From contig MUGD01000034.1 in assembly GCA_002900555.1 (NCBI GenBank), forward strand, positions 1 to 17,602: a stretch of 17,602 nucleotides of DNA, read 5' to 3'. The position numbers and the translations under genes were made by a program. The notes beneath the pieces were generated by a model. It searched no databases. It saw only the letters and a list, made by a program, of their open reading frames with translations, and had not been told where the DNA came from. This stretch comes from Thermoplasmata archaeon M9B2D. Its GTDB lineage: Archaea; Thermoplasmatota; E2; DHVEG-1. Below, one piece after another: positions 1 to 6,154 of this stretch (position 1 is the stretch's first letter; every line of letters starts with the position of its first letter).

Positions 1-265
1 GGTCCATTTCACGTAGGACGTAGGGGTCCCGGATATCGTCAGCCTCGACATAGATGATGATGGTGGACCCTATCTGAAATTCTTCGTTAATTTTCGTCCA
101 GAGCTGCAGGGTTGGATCGTCCTTGGGTAAAAAGGTAGCCAAGTCAGCCTGCATATACACGTTTCTGACCTGCAGACCAATGATGATGGTAATAATCGTA
201 TAGACAATGATGACTGTTTTTGGTCGTTTTACAAGGAGTTTTGCTAAGGGATGTACGACGTTCAT
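1..265 (-). CDS. RND/MMPL-family membrane transporter, N-terminal fragment
   Basis: Partial gene: the first 88 codons are present and the rest lies beyond the left edge. I translated it from the minus strand. It opens MNVVHPLAKLLVKRPKTVII, a short cytoplasmic basic segment followed by one hydrophobic helix (about residues 18-33). An extracytoplasmic stretch follows, with ADLATFLPKDDP and then a beta-strand-like STIIIYVEADD. This layout, one TM helix followed by an 'F(L/M)P.DDP' motif and a porter-domain strand, is typical of MMPL/Patched-like RND transporters, which export lipids or other hydrophobic compounds using the proton gradient. The ATG overlaps the TGA of the upstream regulator (ATGA), so the two are very probably co-transcribed and translationally coupled. 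The substrate cannot be inferred from this fragment. Confidence 0.8.
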   Translation of the reverse strand, partial: MNVVHPLAKLLVKRPKTVIIVYTIITIIIGLQVRNVYMQADLATFLPKDDPTLQLWTKINEEFQIGSTIIIYVEADDIRDPYVLREMD

Positions 266-657
266 TGTTCACCCCCTTGGTTTCCAATCATGATGTGTAC
301 GTATTTGGTGCTTTCCGTTTTTCCACTGAGGTTTGCTATCTTATTGAGTCGTGATTCAATGATTTTCACGCGACGTTGGAGGAGGACAATAGGAGAGACA
401 GCGCCATATTTGTATGGGTTTTTTCCGATACGATCTGTTTTGATTTTCTGCCGAAAAATGATTTTATTCTCATGCATCTTTGAAAGGAGTTCTCGGACGG
501 TGCTAGGGTGAAGCCTGGTGCCTCGGATAATCTCCTCGCTTCGTGCACCGTTCTTCCGAAGAAGATAGATATAGATGCGAGCTTCTGCCCGGGAATCGAG
601 CAATTCATGGACCGCGGTCTCGATGTTTCTGTCGATAGGCGAACGGGGTTTATTCAT
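262..657 (-). CDS. Short TrmB-like winged-helix transcriptional regulator
   Basis: Protein of 131 aa from ATG at 657 (a GTG one codon upstream at 660 is the alternative). Residues of about 10-95 resemble the winged HTH of TrmB/MarR-like archaeal regulators. A helix around RIYIYLLRKNGARSEEI leads into a recognition helix LHPSTVRELLSKMHENKI and a wing with basic residues (RQKIKTDRIGKNPYKY). A short helical tail rich in K/R/E follows (VVLLQRRVKIIESRLNKIA-like, possibly a dimerising coiled coil). The sugar-binding C-terminal domain of full-length TrmB is absent, so any effector is unknown. It precedes an MMPL transporter with a 4-nt overlap and probably controls it. Two matched palindromes upstream (725-777) are candidate operators. 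Confidence 0.8.
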   Translation of the reverse strand: MNKPRSPIDRNIETAVHELLDSRAEARIYIYLLRKNGARSEEIIRGTRLHPSTVRELLSKMHENKIIFRQKIKTDRIGKNPYKYGAVSPIVLLQRRVKIIESRLNKIANLSGKTESTKYVHIMIGNQGGEQ

Positions 658-670
658 CACAGTGCACCAT

Positions 671-720
671 TTTTATAAGATAATATTAATAAAAACGTTG
701 TTTTGTAGGTTTAAATACCT
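671..720 (-). promoter_or_regulatory. Candidate promoter region of the regulator-transporter operon
   Basis: Read on the minus strand, this AT-rich stretch has three TATA-like boxes: TATTTAAA near 711-718, preceded by purine-rich CAAAGG as a possible BRE; TTTATTAATA near 684-693; and TTATAAAA at 671-678. The middle one lies about 26-30 nt from the GTG/ATG start and would fit a leaderless transcript. The first would give a leader of roughly 30 nt. No Shine-Dalgarno sequence precedes the start. Which box is used cannot be decided by eye. Confidence 0.4.
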
Positions 721-724
721 TTGC

Positions 725-751
725 ATTTTGTCGTCTCGCATCCGACAAAAT
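725..751. repeat. Palindrome 1, ATTTTGTCG-N9-CGACAAAAT, operator candidate
   Basis: Perfect inverted repeat with 9-bp arms (725-733 and 743-751) around a 9-nt spacer. It lies between the divergent regulator and DUF357 genes. The core TTTTGTCG-N9-CGACAAAA has the same arm length, spacer length and arm ends as the neighbouring palindrome at 753-777, which argues for a protein-binding site over chance. The dyad would suit a dimeric winged-helix regulator such as the one encoded next to it. Confidence 0.75.
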
Positions 752-752
752 A

Positions 753-777
753 TTTTATCGGCTAAAAAACGATAAAA
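753..777. repeat. Palindrome 2, TTTTATCG-N9-CGATAAAA, operator candidate
   Basis: Perfect 8-bp inverted repeat (753-760 and 770-777) with a 9-nt spacer. It differs from palindrome 1 by a single compensated base pair (G-C to A-T) in the arms. The two centres (about 738 and 765) are 27 bp apart. Its right arm overlaps the TATA-like GATAAAAATA at 771-780 that could serve the DUF357 gene, so occupancy could repress rightward transcription as well as affect the leftward operon. Confidence 0.75.
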
Positions 778-801
778 ATAGGTCAAGGGAAAACATTTAT
801 T
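771..801 (+). promoter_or_regulatory. Candidate promoter of the DUF357/flavin reductase operon
   Basis: Two TATA-like elements precede the start at 834: GATAAAAATA (771-780) and CATTTATTT (794-802). The second is about 36 nt from the ATG and would give a leader of about 10 nt. No clear Shine-Dalgarno motif precedes the ATG, consistent with a leaderless or short-leader transcript. The first element overlaps the right arm of palindrome 2. Confidence 0.4.
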
Positions 802-833
802 TCCTCACAATCACTCCCGTCACCGTAAGAACC

Positions 834-1085
834 ATGAATGAAAAAACACGGATAGAAAAAGATATCAAAATGTTCGAGGAAAACATAAAACACATCAACG
901 AAAAAACACTCACCACTCCTCAAAAAAAAATCGTCGAACTCGCATCACAATACTACGAAGACACAAAATATTATGCCAAGAAAAAAGACTACTTCACCGC
1001 GTTTGGGTGCATCAACTACGCCCATGGGCTTTTAGATGCAATCCTACAAACAACAAATCAAGGAGAGGAATCAAATGAAAGTTAA
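834..1085 (+). CDS. DUF357 domain protein
   Basis: Small charged helical protein of 83 aa with no membrane segment or signal peptide. It matches the archaeal DUF357 pattern: an N-terminal charged helix, then IVELASQYYEDTKYYAKKKD, then DYFTAFGCINYAHGLLDAIL, in which the alternating aromatic residues and the final 'NYA.G.LDA' are the family hallmark. Family members form small helical bundles and, as far as I know, have no assigned biochemical function. The gene overlaps the next one by 11 nt, so it is almost certainly co-expressed with the flavin reductase. No upstream in-frame alternative start looks better than the ATG at 834. Confidence 0.85.
   Translation: MNEKTRIEKDIKMFEENIKHINEKTLTTPQKKIVELASQYYEDTKYYAKKKDYFTAFGCINYAHGLLDAILQTTNQGEESNES
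1061..1068 (+). promoter_or_regulatory. Shine-Dalgarno AGGAGAGG deciding the flavin reductase start
   Basis: A strong ribosome-binding site inside the 3' end of the DUF357 gene, 6 nt before ATG 1075. It favours 1075 over the in-frame ATG at 1036, whose extra 13 residues are unlike the family N-terminus. Confidence 0.75.
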
Positions 1086-1626
1086 AGGAAATATAGAAAA
1101 ATACTATCAGTACGCCTTCCCGATGCAAACCATACTTGTCACCTGCAACGATACCGCAGGCAAAACAAACATCATTACCCTTGCATGGCACACCCCTATC
1201 TCTCGCCATCCACCCCTGTATGGACTATCCGTATCCCCAAAACGATACTCGTATGCACTGATAAAAAAAAGCAAGGAGTTCGTCATCAACTTCATCCCCT
1301 ATTCCCTTGTGGAGGTGGCGGATTTCTGCGGAACCCACACAGGAAAAACCACCGATAAACTCTGCAAAACCGGCCTTACCCTTGTCCCATCAACGAAGCT
1401 TTCGACACCGTTGATTAAAGAAGGATACGCACACCTGGAATGCACCTTAGTAAAAAGCATGTTTCTTGGGGACCATAGCCTTCTCGTCGGGAAGGTTGTC
1501 GCAGTCTCTGCCGACGATAACGCTTTTACTGACGAACTGCTACGAACAGACCAGATACACCCATTATACTATATCGGAGAAAACGCATACACCACCCTTG
1601 ATAGAGCAAAACGAAAAACAGTCTAA
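1075..1626 (+). CDS. Flavin reductase / flavoredoxin-like FMN-binding split-barrel protein
   Basis: Protein of 183 aa, a usual length for the flavin reductase-like family (flavoredoxin, Archaeoglobus ferric reductase). Visible family features are the strand PMQTILVTCND, the FMN-phosphate region NIITLAWHTPISRHPPLYGLSV followed by KRYSYALIKKSKEFVINF, and the CGTHTGKTTDKL segment near residue 84, which corresponds to 'CG..SGRDVDK' in relatives. GDHSLLVGKVVAV is the late strand pair and HPLYYIGENAYTTL the usual C-terminal motif. It probably binds FMN non-covalently and acts in the cytoplasm in electron transfer or flavin/metal reduction; the physiological partner is unknown. It overlaps DUF357 at its start and the SAM hydrolase at its stop. 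Confidence 0.85.
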   Translation: MKVKGNIEKYYQYAFPMQTILVTCNDTAGKTNIITLAWHTPISRHPPLYGLSVSPKRYSYALIKKSKEFVINFIPYSLVEVADFCGTHTGKTTDKLCKTGLTLVPSTKLSTPLIKEGYAHLECTLVKSMFLGDHSLLVGKVVAVSADDNAFTDELLRTDQIHPLYYIGENAYTTLDRAKRKTV

Positions 1627-2411
1627 CGAAAGAGAAACTGGATGTCCGCATCCACACCTATACCCAGCAGTTGCGCGGCGTTCCCTTGGTTGACACTGAT
1701 CTCAAGAAAATGACTGCTTCCGATAGTTAACAGCATGCCCCCTTGTTTTACAAAGCCATATGAGGAAACAAAGGGAACCTGTTCCCACCGATGGTCACCA
1801 GAAACCACCGATATGTTCTTCTGCTCGATATCACTGGGCAGGATCTCTTGGGGGATGTTTGTCATCAAATTCCCAAACCGATCCACATATAGCACCTTCC
1901 CAACAATCCGGTCCCCTTGATGTTCCCCAAGCTGGAACTGCAGGTCGACAAAATGTGTGGTCTGCGTACCAATCTCATCAAAAGGCACCCCACGAGCTAT
2001 ATACGCAGCGACAGGCGCAAAGATGTCGCGACCATGGAACGTGCGAGACAACGGATGGATCATATACTTAGGATTGGTAATCTCATAGACAACAAAATCA
2101 CCAAGAAGATGTGCGGTCGGCAAAAGCAATCCGTTATCAGGCCCAACAAGGATCTGTTTTTTCGTGGTGATCACCAATCCTTTCCTCTCGGTCCCAACAC
2201 CAGGGTCAACGATTGCAACATGAATGGTACCTAGCGGAAAAAACGGTGCGGTCGTCCACAGGATAAACGCACCTTCCCGGACATTATAAGGCGAAATCTC
2301 ATGGGTGATATCAATAATCCGTGCATCCGTGATACTGCAGACCACCCCTTTCATCTGTGCAACATACCCCTCCTTGGTGCCAAAATCCGATAGAAACGTA
2401 ATCCTTTTCAT
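1623..2411 (-). CDS. S-adenosyl-L-methionine hydroxide adenosyltransferase (SAM hydrolase, formerly DUF62)
   Basis: Protein of 262 aa from ATG 2411, giving the family N-terminus MKRITFLSDFG. An upstream in-frame ATG at 2462 would add 17 atypical residues. Family enzymes use an activated water to split SAM into adenosine and methionine, and are homologous to SAM-dependent fluorinase/chlorinase. The Asp-Arg-His set appears as D69 and R76 in VDPGVGTERKG and H126 in FHGRDIFAP. Other markers are ITFLSDFG, DITHEISPYNVREGAF, VGPDNGLLLP and YVDRFGNLMTNIP. The fluorinase-specific insertion loop is not evident, so hydrolysis is the likely activity. The gene converges on the flavin reductase gene, with a 4-nt overlap of the stop codons, and is divergent from the zinc-ribbon gene. 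Confidence 0.9.
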   Translation of the reverse strand: MKRITFLSDFGTKEGYVAQMKGVVCSITDARIIDITHEISPYNVREGAFILWTTAPFFPLGTIHVAIVDPGVGTERKGLVITTKKQILVGPDNGLLLPTAHLLGDFVVYEITNPKYMIHPLSRTFHGRDIFAPVAAYIARGVPFDEIGTQTTHFVDLQFQLGEHQGDRIVGKVLYVDRFGNLMTNIPQEILPSDIEQKNISVVSGDHRWEQVPFVSSYGFVKQGGMLLTIGSSHFLEISVNQGNAAQLLGIGVDADIQFLFR

Positions 2412-2442
2412 AACACCACACTGGCTACAACCTATGCCCTCC

Positions 2443-2452
2443 AATATTATTC
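2443..2452 (-). promoter_or_regulatory. TATA-like element of the SAM hydrolase gene
   Basis: The minus strand reads GAATAATATT, about 36 nt upstream of ATG 2411. A start site about 26 nt downstream would leave a leader of about 10 nt. There is only a weak GGTG before the ATG and no proper Shine-Dalgarno sequence, so this placement also supports the shorter start. Confidence 0.4.
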
Positions 2453-2484
2453 TTCCGTACAAATGCTTTTTCGTCTTTTTTCTT

Positions 2485-2502
2485 TACTTTTAAGCAAAAG
2501 TA
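2485..2502. repeat. Palindrome TACTTTT-N4-AAAAGTA in divergent promoter region
   Basis: Perfect 7-bp inverted repeat (2485-2491 and 2496-2502) with spacer AAGC. It lies between the divergent SAM hydrolase and zinc-ribbon genes and runs straight into the TATATAT element at 2501-2507. The position is suitable for an operator controlling rightward transcription. It is AT-rich, so chance is harder to exclude than for the pair at 725-777. Confidence 0.45.
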
Positions 2503-2530
2503 TATATGGAAGAAGCATGTATAATAATAA
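2501..2530 (+). promoter_or_regulatory. TATA elements of the zinc-ribbon gene
   Basis: AAAAGTATATATGG (box 2501-2507) and, just downstream, TATAATAATAA (2520-2530). From the second, a start about 26 nt on falls at ATG 2551 (leaderless). From the first it falls near 2530. An in-frame ATG at 2506 sits inside the first box and is therefore an unlikely start codon. Confidence 0.5.
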
Positions 2531-2550
2531 GGATTGGAGAACAAGGACAA

Positions 2551-2955
2551 ATGGAGACAGGAGAGATGACATATAAAAAAACAACAGTTGCAGAGGATAT
2601 CTGGACACAAACGACATCACGAAGTATGACCTGTCCTCACTGTGAGGGATTTTTAACCATTGTTCAGGTAGAACCAATCGACGACCCTAACAACGCGTAC
2701 ACCCCATACAGGACTATTGTCGAATGTTCCACCTGCTCATTTCGCATGGCCACAGAATCATTCACCATTCTCGGAGGCGTAAAGGATTTTAACGCTGAAT
2801 ATGTAGAAATCGGCAGCTGGGGACCAAGCGGAAGCCGCGTCCTCTCACGATTCAAACACTCAATTAGCTCAAGCCTGCTAACCAAACTAAAAAAATCACA
2901 AGAACTCGTGGAATTCCTTATCGTAAACAAACATGTCGTCCAGGTCATCGGATAG
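2551..2955 (+). CDS. Hypothetical protein with a two-CxxC zinc-ribbon motif
   Basis: I do not recognise a named family. From ATG 2551 the protein has 134 aa; ATG 2566, preceded by GGAG, is also possible. A CPHC pair (in MTCPHCEGFLTIVQV) and a CSTC pair (in VECSTCSFRMATESF) are about 30 residues apart, the spacing of a zinc ribbon. The intervening segment contains 'PYRTIVE', as in a beta-hairpin zinc ribbon. The C-terminal half is a mixed region (FNAEYVEIGSWGPSGSRVLSRF) followed by a helix (SLLTKLKKSQELVEFLI). No signal peptide or membrane segment is present. It could be a small nucleic-acid-binding or adaptor protein; that is a guess from the ribbon alone. It is monocistronic by position, with about 175 bp to the next gene. 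Confidence 0.6.
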   Translation: METGEMTYKKTTVAEDIWTQTTSRSMTCPHCEGFLTIVQVEPIDDPNNAYTPYRTIVECSTCSFRMATESFTILGGVKDFNAEYVEIGSWGPSGSRVLSRFKHSISSSLLTKLKKSQELVEFLIVNKHVVQVIG

Positions 2956-3018
2956 TCCACAGAGATAGAACCGGAAAAACCAATGAGTGCACCTGCAACT
3001 ACTTCTAAAAAACCATAG

Positions 3019-3040
3019 ATATATTTATAAATTTTTAAAA
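3019..3040 (+). promoter_or_regulatory. Candidate promoter of the amino-sugar operon
   Basis: A very AT-rich run, ATATATTTATAAATTTTTAAAA, contains good TATA-box matches. A start about 26 nt downstream would leave a leader of roughly 70-85 nt before ATG 3131, longer than elsewhere in this window. I see no convincing hairpin or riboswitch-like fold in 3041-3130, which is purine-rich. The rest of the 2956-3130 gap holds nothing else I can support. Confidence 0.4.
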
Positions 3041-3130
3041 CAAATAGAGTCAACCATAAAGAATAGAAATCAAAAAGCGGCAAAGAAAAAAGTCAAATAA
3101 GGAACAAAACGATACAGTCCAGTGAAACTT

Positions 3131-4324
3131 ATGATAAAAAAAGCGGTTGTTTTAGCAGCAGGTGAAGGAAAACGACTCAGACCGTTCACAGAAACCATGC
3201 CCAAAGTCATGCTCCCTGTTGCCAACAAACCATTGCTCGAATACGTTTTCGACGCAGTCAAAAAAAACGGGATAACTGAAATCATCGTTGTCGTCGGATA
3301 CAAAAAAGAAGTCATCATGGAGTACTTCAAAGACTACAAGAACGTCAAAATCACCTACGTCACCCAGGACAGACAACTTGGAACCGCCCATGCGCTCCTT
3401 CAAGCAAAAAAACACATAAAAGACCCGTTTCTTGTCCTGGCAGGGGACAACATCATTGACCCAGGAAGCATTGCACGTCTCATAAAAGACCAAGCAGCAT
3501 ACTCACTGCTGATAAAAGAACATCCACATACATCAAAATACGGGGTCGTCTTTGTTGAAAACAGGAACATCAGCCGCATCGTCGAAAAACCAAAAGAAGA
3601 CGTCGGTAAATACATCTCAACAGGGATTTACAAACTCCCCCCAACTGTTTTTAGGGACATCGAACGATGCTACTTGCAAGGGGTTCATGCACTCTCATCC
3701 GTCATCCAAATACTCGTCGATACGGGAAAACACATCAACACGCTTCTAGCGAAATCATGGATGGATATCGTTTACCCCTGGGACCTTATCGCCGTCAATG
3801 AGGCGATGATCCAAACAACAAACGAATCAACAAGCGGTACCATTGAGAAAGGCGTCACCATAAAAGGTCCTGTATACATAGGAAAACATACGAAAGTCTA
3901 TGGGGGCTGCTACATCGTTGGACCAGTCGTCATCGGAGACAGCTGTGAAATAGGGCCCCATGCGTGCATCTTCCCTTCGACAAGCATCGGAAACAACACC
4001 GTGGTTCATCCATTCAGTGAAATACGAAACAGTGTCATCATGAATGATGTACACATCGCTTCAGCCGCTTCCATCTCGCATTCCATCATCGGTAAAGGAT
4101 GTATTATCAAGGACAGCTTTTCAACGATACCAGGGAAAACAACCATCGAAATCGAAAATGAGTTCAAAAAACTTGAAAGACCCATCGGAGCCATGGTCGG
4201 AGAAGACTGCATCATCGAAAGCCATGTCGTCGTCGACCCAGGAAAGATAATCGGCAGAAAATGCAGAATCAGTCCGATGAAACATATCATAAAAAACATT
4301 CCAAGTGAAAGTAAAGTGATATAA
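3131..4324 (+). CDS. GlmU-like sugar-1-phosphate nucleotidylyltransferase with degenerate acetyltransferase domain
   Basis: Protein of 397 aa from ATG 3131 (a GTG at 3122 would add three residues). The N-terminal domain is a Rossmann-type nucleotidylyltransferase: AVVLAAGEGKRLRPFTETMP (NTP-binding loop with catalytic Arg and Lys), GTAHALLQA, LVLAGDNII (metal-binding Asp) and a VEKP motif. It would transfer a nucleoside monophosphate from UTP or dTTP to a sugar-1-P. From about residue 235 the hexapeptide repeats of a left-handed beta-helix follow (VYIGKHTKVYGG, VVIGDSCEIGPHACI). Compared with the paralogue at 6155, the His-x-Asn-Tyr of the acetyltransferase site is replaced (S311, A313, S314), and the GAGT and NLR motifs are missing. 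It is therefore probably only a nucleotidylyltransferase. It is first in the operon, 1 nt ahead of glmS. Confidence 0.85.
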   Translation: MIKKAVVLAAGEGKRLRPFTETMPKVMLPVANKPLLEYVFDAVKKNGITEIIVVVGYKKEVIMEYFKDYKNVKITYVTQDRQLGTAHALLQAKKHIKDPFLVLAGDNIIDPGSIARLIKDQAAYSLLIKEHPHTSKYGVVFVENRNISRIVEKPKEDVGKYISTGIYKLPPTVFRDIERCYLQGVHALSSVIQILVDTGKHINTLLAKSWMDIVYPWDLIAVNEAMIQTTNESTSGTIEKGVTIKGPVYIGKHTKVYGGCYIVGPVVIGDSCEIGPHACIFPSTSIGNNTVVHPFSEIRNSVIMNDVHIASAASISHSIIGKGCIIKDSFSTIPGKTTIEIENEFKKLERPIGAMVGEDCIIESHVVVDPGKIIGRKCRISPMKHIIKNIPSESKVI

Positions 4325-4325
4325 C

Positions 4326-6140
4326 GTGTGCGGAATCATTGGCTATGTTGGATTTCGAGATGCACGAACCGTCTTAATCGAATCCTTGAAACGACTTGAT
4401 TACAGAGGATACGATTCAGCGGGAGTAGCCATCGTTGATAAAAAACTAAAGATCTATAAGGACCGAGGGGAGATAGCAAAAATAGAAAAACAAATCCCAG
4501 CCCTGAAAGGAACCACTGGTGTTGGCCATACTCGCTGGGCGACCCATGGGACCGTGACAAAAGAAAACGCACATCCACATCTCAGTTGTGATAAAAAAAT
4601 CGCCATCGTGCACAATGGAATCATCGAGAACTTCAACACACTCAAGGAGGAATTAATAAAGAAAGGTCATATCTTTCTTTCTGAAACAGACTCGGAGGTC
4701 ATCGCTCATCTCATCGATGATGTCTACAAAGGTAACCTTGAGGATGCATTGATTGCTGCCACAAAAAAAATCAAGGGATCCTACGCAATCGTTGCCGTCA
4801 GCCAGGATGAACCCGGGAAAATCGTCGGTGTACGAAAAGAAAGCCCACTTGTCATCGGTGTCGGGGACAGCGAAAACTTTCTTGCTTCAGACATCACTGC
4901 GTTTTTGAAATACACGAATCGTGTCATGTTCCTTAATGATGGGGACCTCTGTGTGATTACTGCAAATGCGATTAGTGTTTCTGATAAAAACCAAAAGCAT
5001 ATCACAAAAAAAGAAGAATTTATCACCTGGGATATAAAAGACTCTGAGAAATCCGGTTTTCCCCATTTCATGCTCAAAGAAATTTACGATCAACCCGAAA
5101 CCGTCCATCACGTGCTCAGAGGACGTATCTCAGAAATCGAAGAGACAATCACGTTCCCTGAACAGGTTGAAAAACTGCTAAAAACCGATATCACTTCCAT
5201 CCATATTGTTGCGTGTGGCACCTCCTTTTACGCAGGTCTGGTCGGCAAATACATAATCGAACAACTGACCAATATATCGGTGTTCAACGAACTTGCTTCT
5301 GAATACCGCTATTTCGGTACACGCAATGAAAACTCACTGGTTATCGCGATTACTCAATCCGGTGAAACCGCTGATACACTTGCTGCATTGCGAGAAGCAC
5401 AGATGTCAGGATGCAGAACACTTGTGGTAACCAACGTCATTGGCAGCACTGCGACCCGTATCGCTGACGGGTATATCCTCCAGCAATCAGGCCCTGAAAT
5501 CGGTGTGGCCGCAACCAAAACATTCACCTCACAAATCATCGTACTTTTCCTTATCGCACTCAAACTCTCCCTGATTCAAAAGAAACTGGGGTCCAACGAG
5601 CTATACAACTACATCGTTCAACTAAAGGCACTCCCGCGGTACGTCCGTGATATCCTGCAACGAAGCAATGAAATAATCGCAATCGCAAAACAGCTCAAAG
5701 ACGCGAAATCCGTCTTTTTTATTGGAAGAGGAATCAACTATCCACTCGCCCTCGAAGGAGCTTTGAAATTAAAAGAAATATCCTATATCCATGCAGAAGG
5801 GTTTGCCGCCGGTGAACTGAAACACGGGCCGTTCGCACTGCTGACGGATGAAACACCGGTAGTCGCTATCGTGACCCAAGATGAAACCTATGAAAAAATA
5901 TTAGCAAATATCGGGGAGATCAAAGCACGGGGATCAAAAGTCATCGCAATAACAGAAGACAAAGACACAGAAACCGAAAAACTTGCTGATTTTGTGCTTC
6001 GATTCCCTGCTGGATCTCATGTGCTCCCCTGTATTCCCATCACCGTTATTCTTCAGTTACTTGCGTACCATGTTGCTCATCTCCGGAAATGTCCAATCGA
6101 TAAACCACGGAATCTCGCAAAATCAGTAACCGTTGAGTAA
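4326..6140 (+). CDS. glmS: Glutamine--fructose-6-phosphate aminotransferase (isomerising), GlmS
   Basis: Full-length enzyme of 604 aa making glucosamine-6-P from fructose-6-P and glutamine, the entry step of amino-sugar synthesis. The GTG start is set by the nucleophile: the protein must begin M-C-G-I-I-G so that Cys becomes residue 1 after Met removal. The glutaminase domain shows RLDYRGYDSAG, GHTRWATHG, HNGIIENF and SETDSEV. Two SIS domains follow, with ACGTSFYAG (about 297), the sugar-phosphate-binding SQSGETADT (about 343) and ATKTFTSQ. HAEGFAAGELKHGPFAL (about 488) is the isomerase region, and the C-terminal DKPRNLAKSVTVE is the conserved tail that closes the active site. It sits 1 nt after the first GlmU paralogue and 14 nt before the second. 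Confidence 0.97.
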   Translation: MCGIIGYVGFRDARTVLIESLKRLDYRGYDSAGVAIVDKKLKIYKDRGEIAKIEKQIPALKGTTGVGHTRWATHGTVTKENAHPHLSCDKKIAIVHNGIIENFNTLKEELIKKGHIFLSETDSEVIAHLIDDVYKGNLEDALIAATKKIKGSYAIVAVSQDEPGKIVGVRKESPLVIGVGDSENFLASDITAFLKYTNRVMFLNDGDLCVITANAISVSDKNQKHITKKEEFITWDIKDSEKSGFPHFMLKEIYDQPETVHHVLRGRISEIEETITFPEQVEKLLKTDITSIHIVACGTSFYAGLVGKYIIEQLTNISVFNELASEYRYFGTRNENSLVIAITQSGETADTLAALREAQMSGCRTLVVTNVIGSTATRIADGYILQQSGPEIGVAATKTFTSQIIVLFLIALKLSLIQKKLGSNELYNYIVQLKALPRYVRDILQRSNEIIAIAKQLKDAKSVFFIGRGINYPLALEGALKLKEISYIHAEGFAAGELKHGPFALLTDETPVVAIVTQDETYEKILANIGEIKARGSKVIAITEDKDTETEKLADFVLRFPAGSHVLPCIPITVILQLLAYHVAHLRKCPIDKPRNLAKSVTVE

Positions 6141-6144
6141 GGAG
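6139..6144 (+). promoter_or_regulatory. Shine-Dalgarno AAGGAG of the second GlmU paralogue
   Basis: AAGGAG overlaps the glmS stop codon and lies 10 nt before ATG 6155. It supports translation of this gene as part of the same polycistronic message. Confidence 0.65.
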
Positions 6145-6154
6145 AAAAAAAATT

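Noticed and set aside
725..777. Palindromes read as hairpin terminators or a small RNA
   Set aside because: They sit between divergent gene starts, where no terminator is needed, and lack a following T-run; matched spacing favours protein sites.
2506..2550. Upstream ATG extending the zinc-ribbon protein by 15 residues
   Set aside because: The ATG lies inside the TATATAT box, and the added residues (MEEACIIIRIGEQGQ) have no family support; 2551 fits the promoter better.
3122..3130. GTG start for the first GlmU-like protein
   Set aside because: No Shine-Dalgarno; ATG 3131 gives the usual short N-terminus before the AAGEG motif. The difference is only three residues.
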